Shown here in pieces: positions 20,084 to 32,080 of a stretch of 64,000 nucleotides of DNA. Position 1 is the first letter of the stretch; each line of letters starts with the position of its first letter. Source of the DNA: Thinopyrum elongatum (taxonomy: Eukaryota > Streptophyta > Magnoliopsida > Poales > Poaceae); assembly GCA_011799875.1 (NCBI GenBank), contig CM022297.1, positions 541,678,795-541,742,794 on the forward strand. Reading direction: 5' to 3'. The position numbers and the translations under genes are program-made. The notes under the pieces are model-generated. The model was not told where the DNA came from, ran no database searches, and saw only the letters and a program-made list of their open reading frames with translations.

Positions 20084-20760
20084 AGAGGAAGAGCAACTCA
20101 CTGGTGGCCGTCGGAGTTGGAGACGACGCCCGAAACCATGGCGTCCGCATGTCCGCACGAGGCCCTATCCCGGCAAGGAGGTGCAAGTGGCTGCGTCCAT
20201 GGCGGATATGGCCGCCGCCATGGACGGCGCTCTGCTGGATCTCCCTCTCCTTCCAGTAGCAGAGAAGGAGGAGGAAGGAGGGGGCGGGGGCTACGGTGGG
20301 AGTGAATGACGCTGGATTTGGGGGAGGCGACGAGGTGCGAGCCCGGCAATGGCGGTGGGTAAGGAAGGGAATCGCGGGTGGGAGGGAAAAACGGAATAGG
20401 GAGAGAGTGGGTTTGGATTTGGGCCTCCGCGCACTATGTGTACACATATGTTGGAGGTCGATAGTAGTAGCACGGGGTTTAAACCCCGCGCTACTACTAT
20501 GGCCTATCCCGGGGGCACGGCGGGGACCGCTTAGTAGTAGCGTGTGGTTTATACACCGCGCTACTACTATCAACTTAGTAGCAGCGTGGGTTTCATACCC
20601 CACGCTACTACTATGGCCTGTCCCAGGGTGCACGGTGGGGTCAACTTAGTAGCAGCGAGGGTTTTATTCCCCGCGCTACTACTATCAACTTAGCAGTAGC
20701 GAGGGGTATATACCCATCGCTACTGCTAAGCATCTATCTATAAGGTATTTCCTAGTAGTG
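19645..20760. mobile_element. Intact non-autonomous CACTA transposon (1116 bp)
   Basis: The left end is CACTACTAGGGAAAACCTT and the right end (inverted) CACTACTAGGAAATACCTT, 17 of 19 matching. It is flanked by the 3-bp direct repeat TGG (19642-19644 and 20761-20763), the target duplication size expected of CACTA elements. Subterminal repeats of the AGTAGTAGCGCGG type, in both orientations, fill about 19670-19850 and 20455-20735. The centre has a (GA)n run at 20047-20080 and no transposase. The open frames across the GA run are not convincing genes. It would need transposase from an autonomous relative. Confidence 0.93.
20047..20080 (+). repeat. (GA)n microsatellite
   Basis: An almost uninterrupted GA run in the middle of the small CACTA element. 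It creates false Arg/Glu-rich and Ser/Leu-rich reading frames on the two strands. Confidence 0.9.
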
Positions 20761-21876
20761 TGGGGCATACGTGGCTCCGTCTGGCCTAATTCCAATGCTA
20801 TAAATTCACTTTCCTGAAGAAAAAAAGGAGAGGAAGTTTTATCATGTTTCATGATACGGAGCCGCCACCACCTCCTGTTCTTCATCGGGAGGCCAGATCT
20901 AGAGTCCGTTCAGGACTCCGGAGAGGGGGATCTTCCGGCATCGTCATCACCAACCCTTCTTCATCGCCAATTTCATGATGCTCACCACCGGGAGTGAGCA
21001 ATTCCTTCGTAGGCTTGCTGGACGGTGTTGAGTTAAATGAGATTTATCATGTAATCGAGTTAGTTTTGTTAGGGCTTGATCCCTAGTATCCACTATGTTC
21101 TGATATTGATGTTGCTATGACTTTGCTATGCTTAATGCTTGTCACTAGGGCCCGAGTGCCATGATTTCTGATCTGAACCCTTCATGTTTTCATGAATGTA
21201 TTTGTGTTCTTGATCCGATCTTGCAAGTTATATGCACCTATTATGTGTCATGATTCGCATACCCCAAGGTGACAATAATTGGGATTCTTTCTAGTGATTG
21301 CCGTAGTTTGAGGAGTTCATGTATTCACTAAGTGCTAATGCTTTGTTCCGGTTCTGTATTAAAAGGAGGCCTTAATATCCCTTAGTTTCCTTATGGACCC
21401 CGCTACCATGGGAGGGTAGGACAAAAGATGCCATGCAAGTTATTTTCCATAAGCACGTATGAGTATATACGGAATACATGCTTACATTACATTGATGAAT
21501 TGGAGCTAGTTCTGTGTCACCCTAGGTTATGACTATTACATGATGAATGTTATCCAACCTAAATCACCGATCCAATGCCTACGAGCTTTTCACATATTGT
21601 TCTTTGCTAAGTTACTACTGTTGCTACTACTGTCACAATTGCTACAAAAATATTGCTGTTATGGTTACTACTATTGCTATTGATATCAAACTATCATAGT
21701 ACAGTGCTACTGATCACTCTGCTGTAGATATTTAATTTCTAGGTGTGGTTGAATTGACAACTCAACTGCTAATACTTGCAAATATTCTTTGGCTCCCCTT
21801 GTGTTGAATCAATAAATTTGGGTTGAATATTCTACCCTCAAAAACTGTTGCGATCCCCTATACTTGTGCGTTATCA

Positions 21877-21952
21877 AATTTCATAACAAATATTTTCAGT
21901 AGTTTCAATAGGTTGGCGAGCAACTCTCAATGCTTCCGATCGAGGTGAAGAT
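21877..21952. other. 76-bp unassigned segment between two elements
   Basis: It lies between the Athila LTR end and the left LTR edge of element X copy 2. It is not similar to either neighbour by eye. It may be older host sequence or a remnant of another element. Confidence 0.5.
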
Positions 21953-24900
21953 TGTCAGGGCAAGATTTCTAGGACATAAAGTCCCAGAAACAACCCCTTG
22001 TGTCGCCACCAGCCCCAAGATCATTTTTACTGGTGGGCACATCCTTGATACAGATTACAAGCAATTACAAGAATTGGATACAAGACCATAAAGGTCTAAT
22101 GATACAACAATGATTTCTAACAGCTGATGACGAAAGCGGGTAGCGGATCTCCATTTCTGGTGGGGCTCCATCTCCACAGGAATGGCTGACCTGGATAATT
22201 CCTATCTCGTGTGGCTGCTATCTTAGGTTCCCCATGGACGTCGTTGTAGTACTCCTTATTGAAATCCTGACTTGGCCAATCAAATAGCTAGGGACAAGCC
22301 TGTGAGTATGTTGGAATGTACTCGCAAACATTATGAACAAAAGATATACCGAATAAAGATGCTCATGATGGATTAGACTATATGCATATGCTGGCCGAAT
22401 TTAAAGCATGGCATGTTAAACGTTAGCATGTGCAGAAGAATGAGTATATAAAATTTTAGTGACAAACAAAGAAAGTTAATGGAGAATCGGGTGAGACAGG
22501 ACCGCTCGAGAATCCAAAAGAAAAATATATAAGTGGAGAATCAGGCGAGACAGGACCGCCTGAGAATCCAAAAGAAAATATAAAGGTGGAAAATCGGGCG
22601 AGATAGGACCGCCCGAGAATCCAAAAGAAAATATAAACATGGAAATTCGGTCGAGACAGGACTGCCCGAGAATCCAAACGAAATGCCAAACGGGTGTCTA
22701 AAAGCGACGCCACGAGAGGTCTTGGAAAGAAATGCCAAACGGTTGTCTAAAAGTGACACCATGAGAGGTCTTGAAAAGAAATGCCAAACGGGTGCCTAAA
22801 AGCGACGCCACGAGAGGTCTTGAAAAGAAATGCCAAACGGGTGTCAAAAAGCGACGCCACGAGAGGTCATGAAAAAAATTGAGTATCCCGGGTAGTCTAG
22901 CCAGCCCATGAGATACTCAGAAAAGAAAATAAAATGAGTGTCCCGGGTAGTCTAGCCAGCCCATGAGACACTCAGAAAAGAAAACAAGATGACAGCGTTA
23001 GTCCACAATAATATTCATATGATCAATAATATTCATTATAGTATCAATAGTGGCAATAATTATCCTGCAAAATAACTCATGCTCAATTTTAATTATTTCC
23101 TTCGAAGACCGTCACTTGACCAACCCAAACTATAGTCCTTAACCGCGAACACGGCTATTCGAATAGGTATAACTCTGCAGAGGGTGTACTCTTTACCCAC
23201 AAGTAAAGGATTTCTTTAGCCAGCACCGAGACGCTGACTAATACCCATTACGGTCTTTGGGTTGAAAACACACTTGACCAGCACACACAAGATTAACTTT
23301 CCAGATTCCAGGAATCACCCAAAGCATCGTTCAAGAAAAACTCTAGGTCGGGGAGACCATCGTCTCGACTAGCATGGGATCACAAATAACAACGCATGGA
23401 TTACAAGGGGTGCCCCCCTCTCGGCCTAGCCGGATACACCCATGCCCCCTGACCCGATGACTGGCATTATAACCGGTACCTGGAAACCTTCATCATGGCC
23501 TCTCTGTATGGTGTGTGCAGGGAATGGGGTTAACAACTTTCTGAACCGTACCCTACCTGTGGAAGGGGCAAGTGGTAGCACGGATCAAGTTTGGGGGTTA
23601 CCGGAACAAGACTCGATATACGGTCGACTCAGGAGGCTTATGTATTTCCTGCAGTGGTTAGCACAATAAAGTGTTCTTTCAACAGTAACACCAAAATAGG
23701 GCCACAGCCCTTGCATGTCCCAACATAAATAACCAACAAGGCATGATCATGCTCCGACGTGATCACCCTTCTGCCGGTAACGGTATTTCTCTTATACCTC
23801 CTCCTACAAGTTAGTCATGACAAGCACATGTTGCACGGTACGAGGAAACATGCCAAGACTACGTGCATGCAAATTTTATTTGAATTCAACATATCCATGA
23901 TTTAATTACTCTTGCAAACATTTAACCATGCAATCACCATATCAAATGTTCAAGATGCTTGCCTTGAGCATGCAGTAGTGTTGGGTGCACTCCAAAACTT
24001 TGAATTTTTTTTATCTTCCCTCCATTTCCTATTTTCAAAACTATTGTAATTACCACACAAATATTAAGCAAGAAAATAAAAGTGCTCTAAAAATAGGAAT
24101 TTAACTTTTCTAGGACCTCTTTGGTTTTATGAAAATTAACCAAGGTGGTTCTGCTGGATTTTGAGCACTAAGAATTTGTGAACATTTCAAATAAGGTGGA
24201 AATAAGGAAATAATGGATCTGCAAGAAGTTTTACAGAAAACATTTTAAAAAAATAAGTTGTGGTGCCTATTAAATGAGGCATGATTTTGGAAGCATTTAT
24301 AAATTGGTTTCACTGGATTTGGAGTAGAGATAAATATTCTAGGAATTTTATAAGTTGACTTATATAAGAAAATGAGCTATTAATTATGTCAGGCAGAAAT
24401 TAGCCATAGGAAAAGTGTTCACTGTGGCTAGTTAAATAGAGAGAAATTTTAAAGGTCCCTATAAATTTGAGTCATCGCCTGATAATTTCAAATGAACTCT
24501 GTGGAAATATTTATGTAACGGGATAAAAGAAAAAGACGGAAAGGGACAACCTCAGAGGCGTGCACTGGGCGAGGCCCACCTAAACAACGCTACTGGGCCG
24601 AGCCCAGAGTTGCAGCCACGCGGGGGCGAACTGATGGCTCACCGACAGGTGGGACCCACCTGTCGGGTTTGTCCTCCACCTCGCGCGCTCCTGGACAGAA
24701 ACAGGGGCGAGGCTCCGGCGGCGATTGCCGACGCTATATGGCATCTCCAGCGACGCTAATGACATGGATGGGTTCAGGGGGACGTGATGCATCCGTGGAA
24801 GGTGGAGATGGCCGTTAAGGAGGTCACGTTCGAGTGGGGATTCAAGCATGGCGGAGGCGAGCTACGGGTGGAAGAGGGCTTTTGCCCCTGAGCTTGCTCC

Positions 24901-26409
24901 AGTGAAATTGGCGAGGGGAACGGCTCGGCGGGTGCTCCAGGAGTTGAGTGGTGAAGAAATCAGGGATGGGGAGGCTCTGGTTAGCTCGGGTTTAACCGGG
25001 AGGTGGCCGTGGCCGTGGCGGTCGGAGACGACGAGGACGGCCATTTGTGGCTGGGTGGCTGCTCGAGTAGCTGTTCGGGGAAAGGGGAGATCATCCCGTG
25101 CAACGAGGCGAGCTCGGGGCAGCTTAAATAGCATGGGGTGGCCATGCCCGTGGCTTCCAACGGAAGGCACGACGGCGGGCGGCCATTCATGGAGTCGTCG
25201 AGGCGGTAAGGGGTCGGTGGTGGTCATTACGCGGTCGGTGAGCCGTGGATGAGCCCCGGTAGTTGGCCATTAAGGTGAGGGGGCCCCAGTAGAGACGTGG
25301 CAGTGTGGGCTTCGTCGGGCGGTGCTGGATGGTGGCTGGCCAGCGCTGGCCGGCGCTAGCGGCCAAGTCCGGTTGGCGGCAAGGGCGGTGGCTTTTCCGT
25401 GAAGCTCCCTGGGGTTGGCTGGCGTGCGGAGCAGCAATAGGGAGGGCAGTGCAGGCGGTGCCGATGCCTGCACAACATGCGCTCCGGTCACGCTCTGGAC
25501 ATGCACGAAATGTGCTCGATGAATTGCCAGTGCGTCCTAGGCTAGTCTAATTGAGGTGATTGTTGGTGGGGCGATGCTTACAAAGAAGGAAAGACTACTA
25601 GACATGCTGGTTTGGCCAGATGGGCAAGTCCCTAATGCAGTTTAGAATGGAGCAAGGTTTCTGCCATGCTCACAACCTATTTGACAAAATGATAGAGCTA
25701 GCTAGGGAAATCTGTTGGAAGTGAGACTTGGCAGGATGGTGCCTCTTTAGATGATAAAGAGGATTGCAGGGTTGGTTTGACCAAAAGAAAAACTTGCAAG
25801 TGCAAGTTTGGTTGGATTTCAATTCTGAATAGAAACTATAGGGAATTATTTGGGAGATTTCCAGAATGAAAATGGAGCTGATCTTCTGGACTTAAGGGTT
25901 TGATTGGATGTACTATGAGGTGGAATAATATAAGAATTTTTGGAGCAAGAAAAATTGAGGTTGTAGTTATAACCTAGAAATGGGACAGAATTGAAAAGAG
26001 GAAGCTGTGCTGAAATTTTTTGAAAGACCAAGTTGGGTTTTTGCATAAAAGTGATCTACAAGTATCATATGACCCCTCATAATTTTTTTGGAATTTTAAA
26101 AGAATTATTTAAACTAGTTGTAGTGCAACAGAAGTATTTCAAGAATTGAAAATGCTATTAAAATGATTATCTTGGGCAAACTTTTATTATGAAAATATTT
26201 CCTACTGTTATTAAAATATAAATGAAATGTTTTAAGAAAACTCCCAAAGTCCACAATATTTTGCAAAAATTTCTATATGGAGGGAAGAATTCTGGAAAAC
26301 AGAAACAGAAAAGACTCTGAAAATAATAAAAGACCTAATATAAGTCAAAATTTTATTTCTATCCAAATTTTATTTAGTAAAAACATGATTAAAATTTTGT
26401 GGGGTTACA
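21953..26409 (-). repeat. 3' LTR of element X copy 2 (4457 bp)
   Basis: The plus strand starts TGTCAGGGCAAGATTTCTAGG and ends GGGGTTACA. It matches the right LTR (27774-32080) nearly base for base with scattered small differences. A GC-rich block at about 24540-25550 and a repeat block at 22480-22980 correspond to those in copy 1. Open frames in the GC-rich block are not supported as genes. Confidence 0.85.
22480..22980 (-). repeat. Short internal LTR repeats (copy 2, left LTR)
   Basis: Repeated units of GGCGAGACAGGACCGCC-type followed by GAGAATCCAAAAGAAAATAT, then GAAATGCCAAACGGGTGTCT units, then two GTAGTCTAGCCAGCCCATGA units. They match the repeats of the other X LTRs with different numbers of units. 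Confidence 0.78.
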
Positions 26410-26411
26410 AA

Positions 26412-26448
26412 CTCTACCCCCCTTAAGAAAATCTCGTCCTCGAGATTT
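26412..26448 (-). other. Purine tract and palindrome before the 3' LTR (copy 2)
   Basis: The minus strand reads AAATCTCGAGGACGAGATTT and then AAGGGGGGTAGAG, just inside the 3' LTR edge at 26409. It is equivalent to 14667-14704 of copy 1. Confidence 0.8.
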
Positions 26449-26654
26449 GTTATGGGCGGAAGAACTAAATGCATATCACAACAAACAATAATATGCAGAA
26501 TGCAATCATAGCAATGCACATATGACATACGCCCTAAAATACAATATAAAGATTGCATCAGATAAACAAGCGCTAATTTACTATGCCACACAACGGCTAC
26601 TACAAAAATACAGGGCAACATGGCCACTAAGGCTTGACAACAATTCCGGTGGAC

Positions 26655-27451
26655 TCAGTCCACCTCATTTATATCTAGCCGGGCGCGTCTTGTAGATGTC
26701 GAGGCTTCCCTGTGAGCCTCCGTGTCGGAGCTGATCGGGGTAGGATGGGGAGCTACAGGGCTGGGGTAGCGGTGGTGTCCTTCGCGGGGTGTCGAGGTCA
26801 CCGTCCCGTTGGAGGTAGTCTCCAAGAGATGATGGAGTTCCCCTGGGGAGGCGAAGGCATCGCCCGGGTAGATAACTGGGGCAGACCTTGGGGGCTCAAC
26901 TGGCCTCCCAAGCAGTACCATCAGGGCGTCGGTGGCGGGTGCAGCTTCACTCCTTACCGGGGTCAGGAGAGTGAGCGTCCTGCGGGTCGCGATCAGATCA
27001 AGGGTGACCTGATCGAATAGTGCCTCTTGCGCTCTCAGATAGCGCACCAGATGCACTAGAGCAGGATCCGTCTCATGGTCTCCGTTGGTGACTTGGGTCG
27101 GGCTACCATAGCCCTCATGGCTAGGGTAGTAGTAGAAAGGACGGATGTTAACCCTCGGTGAAAAATGCTGGAGTTGAATCACAGCTCTCGGGCTGCAAGT
27201 TGGATGGCTTGGGGCTCGTCGGAGGTCGTTCTCCCGGTGAACCGGTAGGGGAGTTCTGAGGTGATGCCCCTCCCATAGATGTGCACCGTGGCCTAGAAGT
27301 GATGGAGGGCATCACTCATGTGCTCTTGGTACACAACATACTTTGGGGGCTCTTCTGTGCCAAAGGCACGATGGACAAGATTGGCGAGGATGACTACAAA
27401 GCCTCCAAGCTCGGCTGCAGTGGTCTCGTTGCGAACGATGGGACCAAGCAT
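26655..27451 (-). pseudogene. X gene 1 (copy 2), broken
   Basis: Counterpart of the copy 1 gene at 12678-13475, starting MLGPIVRNETTAAEL, with a TATA box 62-69 bp upstream. Lesions differ from those of copy 1: TAG at 27293-27295 replaces the Trp of the HHFWATVH motif, and one missing base near 27187 shifts the frame within the AREAVVQL segment. The rest (INIRPFYYYPSHEGYG-like motif, DPALVHLVRYLRAQEALF, Pro/Ser-rich tail ending LDINEVD) is well kept. The position that is a stop in copy 1 is Leu here. Function is unknown. Confidence 0.75.
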
Positions 27452-27512
27452 CTTGGTGGTTGGATATTGAACTGAGAGTGAGGCTGTGTTGTGCTGAGTT
27501 GGGGCAACACTT

Positions 27513-27520
27513 CCTTTATA
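27513..27520 (-). promoter_or_regulatory. TATA box of X gene 1 (copy 2)
   Basis: The minus strand reads TATAAAGG about 65 bp upstream of the ATG at 27451, matching copy 1. Confidence 0.5.
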
Positions 27521-27756
27521 GGCCAATGGACTCTTCCATCGCATGCTTGTGGACGGGACAACTCAGGTGTCGACCACAGGCACATGACCTATGAATAGGG
27601 CGGATAGGTTGGGCACTGACTGTCAAAAGATGTTGGCTGTCCCCTGTGCAGGCTTATCGGATGGAACGGGCTTGGCTACGGATAGAAAAGATTTGGACGG
27701 TGTGGAAACCTAAGGATAATGACCAGGCTAGGATAGGATTAGCCAATGGTCAGCCT

Positions 27757-27769
27757 GGCTCTGATACCA
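27757..27769 (-). other. Primer binding site of element X (tRNA-iMet type)
   Basis: The minus strand reads TGGTATCAGAGCC four bases after the 5' LTR end. This is the standard complement of the initiator-Met tRNA 3' end used by many plant LTR retrotransposons. It also fixes the orientation of the element. Confidence 0.92.
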
Positions 27770-27773
27770 AGGC

Positions 27774-30700
27774 TGTCGGGGCCAGATTTCTAGGACATAA
27801 AATCCCAGAAACAACCCCTCGTGTCGCCACCAACCCCAATATCATTTTTACTGGTGGGCACGTCCTTGATATAGATTACCAAGCAATTACATGAATTGGA
27901 TACAAGACCATAAAGGTCTAATGATATAACAATGATTTCTAACAGCTAATGATGGAAGCGGGTAGCTGATCTCCATTTCTAGTGGGGCTCCATCCCCACA
28001 GGAATGGCTGACCTGGATAATTCCTATCTCGCGTGGTTGCTATCTTTGGTTTCGCATGGACATCATTGTAGTACTCCTTGTTGAAATCCTGACCTGGCCA
28101 ATCAAATAGCCAGGGACAAGCCTGTGAGTACGTTGGAATGTACTCGCAAACATTATGAACAAAAGATATACCGAATGCAAATGCTCATGATGGATTAGAC
28201 TATATGCATATGCTGACCGAATTTAAAGCATGGCATGTTAAACATTAGAATGTGCACAAGAATGAGTATATAAAATTTTAGTGACAAACAAAGAAACTTA
28301 ATGGAGAATCAAGCGAGACAGGACCTCCCGAGAATCCTAAATAAAAATATAAAGGTGGAGAATCAGGCGAGACAGGACCGCCCGAGAATCCAAAAGAAAA
28401 TATAAAGGTGGAAAATCGGGCGAGACAGGACCGCCCGAGAATCCAAAAGAAAATATAAAGGTGGAAAATTGGGTGAGGTAGGACCGCCCGAGAATCCAAA
28501 AGAAATGCCAAACGAGTGTCTAAAAGCGACGCCACGAGAGGTCTTGAAAAGAAATGCCAAATGGGTGTCTAAAAGCGACGCCACGAGAGGTCTTGATAAC
28601 AAATGCCAAACGGGTGTCTAAAAGCAACGCCATGAGAGGTCTTGAAAATAAATGAGTATCTCGGGTAGTCTAGCCAGCCCATGAGGTACTCAGAAAAGAA
28701 AAGAAAATGAGTGTCCCGGGTAGTCTAGCTAGCCCATGAGACACTCAGAAAAGAAAACAAGATGACAGGGTTAGTCCACAATAATATTCATATCATCAAT
28801 AATATTCATGATAGTATCAATAGTGGCAATAATTATCCTGCAAAATAACTCATGCTCAATTTTAATTATTTCCTCTGAAGACCGACACTAAGACCGACAC
28901 TTGACCAACCCAGACTGTAGTCCATAACCGCGGACACAGCTATTCGAATAGGTATAACTCTACAGAGGATGTACTCTGTACCCACAAGTAAAGGATTTCT
29001 TTAGCCAGCACCGAGACGCTGACTAATTCCCATTACGGTCTTTGGGTTGAAAACACACCTGACCAGCACACACCAGATTAACTTTTCGGATGCCAGGAAT
29101 CACCCAAAGCATCGTTCAAGAAAAACTCTAAGTCGGGGAGACCATCGTCTCGACTAGCATGGGATCACTATTAACAATGCACAGATTACAAGGGGTGCCC
29201 CCGTCTCTGCCCAGCCGGATACACCCATGCCCCCTGACCCGATGACTGGCATTATAACCGGTACCTGGAAACCTTCATCGTGGCCTCTCTGTATGGTGTG
29301 TGCAGGGAAAGGGGTTAACAACTTACGGAACCATACCCTACCTGTGGCAGGGACAGGTGGTAGCACGGATCAAGTTTGGGGGTTACCGGAACAAGACTCG
29401 ATCTACGGTCGACTCAGGAGGCTTATGTATTTCCTGCAGTGGTTAGCACAATAAAGTGTTCTTTCAACAGTAACACCAAAACAGGGCCATAGCCCTTGCA
29501 TGTCCCAACATGCATAACCAACAAGGCATGATCTTGCTCCGACGTGATCACCCTTCTGCCGGTAACGGTATTTCTCTTATACCTGCTCCTGCAAGTTAGT
29601 CATGACAAGCACACGTTGCACGGTACGAGGAAACATGCCAACACTACATGCATGCAAATTTTATTTGAATTCAACATATGCATGATTCAATTACTCTTGC
29701 AAACATTTAACCATGCAATCACCATATCAAGTGTTCAAGATGCTTGCCTTGAGCACGTAGTAGTGTTGGGTGCACTCCAAAACTTTGAATTTTTTTATCT
29801 TTCCTCCAATTCCTATTTTCAAAAATATTGCAATTACCACACAAATATCAAGCAGGAAAATAAAAGTGCCCTAAAAATAGGAATTTCATTTTTCTAGGAC
29901 CTCTTTGGTTATATGAAATTAACCAAGGTAGTTCTGCTAGATTTTGAGCACTAAGAATTTTTGAACATTTCAAATTAGGTGGAAATAAGGAAATAATGGA
30001 TCTGCAAGAATTTTTATAGATTTTTTTTAATAAAAATAAGTTGTGGCACCTATTAAATGAGGCATGATTTTGGAATCATTTATAAATTGGTTTCACTGGA
30101 TTTGGAGTTGAGATGAATATTCTAGGAATTTTATAAGTCGACTTATATAAGAAAATGACCTATTAATTAGGTCAGGCAGAAAATAGCCATAGGAAAAGTG
30201 TTCACTGTGGCTAGTTAAATAGAGAGAAATTTTATAGGTCCCTATAAATTTGAATCATCGCCTGATAATTTCAAATGAACTCTGCGGAAATATTTATGTA
30301 ACAGGATAAAAGAAAAAGACGGAAAGGGACAACCTTAGAGGCGTGCACTGGGCGAGGCCTAGCTAAACAACACTACTGGGCCAAGCCCAGAGTTGCAGCC
30401 ACGCGGGGGCAAACTAATGGCTCACCGACAGGTGGGACCCACCTGTCGGGTTTGTCCTCCACCTCGTGCGCGCCTGGACAGAAATAGGGGTGAGGCTCCG
30501 GCGGTGATTGCCGGCGCTGTAGGGCATCTCCAGCGATGCTCGGCTGCCCTACAGCAATGCTCGGCACATGGATGGGTTCAGGGGGAAGTCTCGCATCTGT
30601 GGAAGGTGGAGATGGCCATTAAGGAGCTCGGGTTCGAGTGGGGCTTCAAGCATGGTGGAGGCGAGCTACGGGTGGAAGAGGGCTTTTGCCACTGAGCTTG

Positions 30701-32080
30701 CTCCGGTGAAATTGGTGAGGGGAATGGCTCGGCGGGTTCTCTAGGAGTTGAGTCGTGAAGAAATTAGGGATGGGGAGGCTCTGGTTAGCTCGGGATTAAC
30801 CGGGAGGTGGCCGTGGCCGTGGCGGTCAGAAACGACGAGGACGGCCATTTGCGGCCGGGTGGCTGCTCGAGTAGGTGTTCGGGGAAACGGGAGATCATCT
30901 CGTGCAATGATAGGAGCTCGGGGCAGCTTAAATAGCACGGGGTGGCCATGCCCATGGCTTCTAGAGGAAGGCACCACGGCGGGTGGCCATTCATGGCGCC
31001 GTCGAGGCCGGTAAGGGGTTGGTGGTGGTCGTTACACGATCGGTGAGCCACGGATGAGCCCCGGCAGTTGGCCATTAAGGTGAGGGGGCCCCAGCAGAGA
31101 CGTGGCAGTGTGGGCTTCGTCGGGCGGCGCTGGATGGCGGCTGGCCGGCGCTAGCGGCCAAGTCCGGTTGTCGGCAAGGGCGGTGGCTTGTCCGTGAAGC
31201 CTCCTGGGGTTGGCTGGCATGTGGAGCGGTAGTAGGGAGGGCAGTGTAGGCAGTGTCGATGCCTGCAAAACATGCGCTCTGGCCACGCTCTGGACAAGGA
31301 TGAAATGTGCTCGATGAATTGCCAGTGCGTCCTAGGCTAGTCTAATTGAGGTGATTGTTGGTGGGGTGATAAGACTACTGGATATGCTGGTTTGGCCAGA
31401 TGGGCAAGTCCCTATGCAGTTTAGAATGGAGCAAGGTTTCTGCCATGCTCACAACCTGTTTGACAAAATGATAGAGCTAGCTAGGGAAATCTATTGGAAG
31501 TGAGACTTGGCAGGATGGTGCCTCTTTAGATGATAAAGAGGATTGCAGGGTTGGTTTGACCAAAAGAAAAACTTGCAAGTGCAAGTTTGGCTGGATTTTA
31601 ATTCTGAACAGAAACTACAGGGAATTATTTGGGAGATTTCCAGAATAAAAATGGAGCTGATCTTTTGGACTTAACGGTTCGATTGGATGTACTATGAGGT
31701 GGAATAATATCAGAATTTTTGGAGCACGAAAAATTGAGGTTGTAGTTATAACCTAGAAATGGGACAGAATTGAAAAGAGGAAGCTGTGCTCAAAATTTTC
31801 AAAAGACCAAGTTGGGTTTTTGCATAAAAGTGATCTATAGGTATCATATGACCCCTCATAATTTTTTTGGAATTTTAAAAGAATTATTTAAACTAGTTGT
31901 AGTGCAATAGAAGTATTTCAAGAATTGAAAATGCTATTAAAATGATTATCTTGGGCAAAATTTTATTATGAAAATATTTCTTATTGTTATTAAAATATAA
32001 ATGAAATGTTTTAAGAAAACTTCCAAAGTCCACAATATTTTGCAAAAATTTCTATATGGAGGGAAGAATTTTGGAAAACA
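27774..32080 (-). repeat. 5' LTR of element X copy 2, outer end replaced by CACTA
   Basis: Begins TGTCGGGGCCAGATTTCTAGG on the plus strand next to the primer site. It parallels the left LTR throughout: the repeat block at 28290-28770, the AT-rich middle, the GC-rich block at about 30330-31330 and the AT-rich end. It stops after TTTTGGAAAACA at 32080. Confidence 0.85.

Larger units (their letters stand above)
19004..21876 (+). mobile_element. Athila-type gypsy element, 3' end with LTR
   Basis: 350 bp of non-coding internal sequence lead to the purine tract GCTTGGGGGAG and an LTR that begins TGATACGTCTCC and ends GCGTTATCA. This LTR start and purine tract are typical of Triticeae Athila-type families such as Sabrina and Fatima; the exact family is not certain. 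The 5' part is missing, cut at the junction with element X copy 1 at 19003/19004. No coding sequence of this element is in the window. Confidence 0.78.
19355..21876 (+). repeat. Athila-type 3' LTR, interrupted by a CACTA insertion
   Basis: The ends are TGATAACG-like inverted sequences (TGATACG at 19355, TTATCA at 21871-21876). Removing the CACTA insertion and one target copy leaves about 1.4 kb. The part after 20763 is AT-rich and ends with GCGATCCCCTATACTTGTGC just before the terminus. Confidence 0.82.
21953..32080 (-). mobile_element. Element X copy 2, inverted, cut by a CACTA element
   Basis: On the minus strand: 5' LTR (32080-27774, its outermost ~120 bp absent), primer site, one broken gene, palindrome and purine tract, 3' LTR (26409-21953). 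The internal region is only 1364 bp, so the copy is non-autonomous with no gag or pol. Compared with copy 1 it lacks the ~1-kb segment with gene 2. The right LTR stops exactly where CACTACTAGG begins at 32081. The corresponding point in the left LTR (near 26300) continues for another ~110 bp to the terminus. Confidence 0.85.

Noticed and set aside
19888..20633. Open frames in the small CACTA element
   Set aside because: They run through a GA microsatellite and GC-rich sequence in competing frames on both strands, and no transposase motif is present.
24848..25550. GC-rich open frames in the X LTR (also 30393-31286 and 15686-16565)
   Set aside because: They lie in the GC-rich block shared by all three LTRs, differ in frame between copies and show no domain.
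27757..27769. Possible tRNA gene fragment
   Set aside because: Only the 13 bases complementary to a tRNA 3' end are present, beside an LTR edge, so it is a primer binding site.
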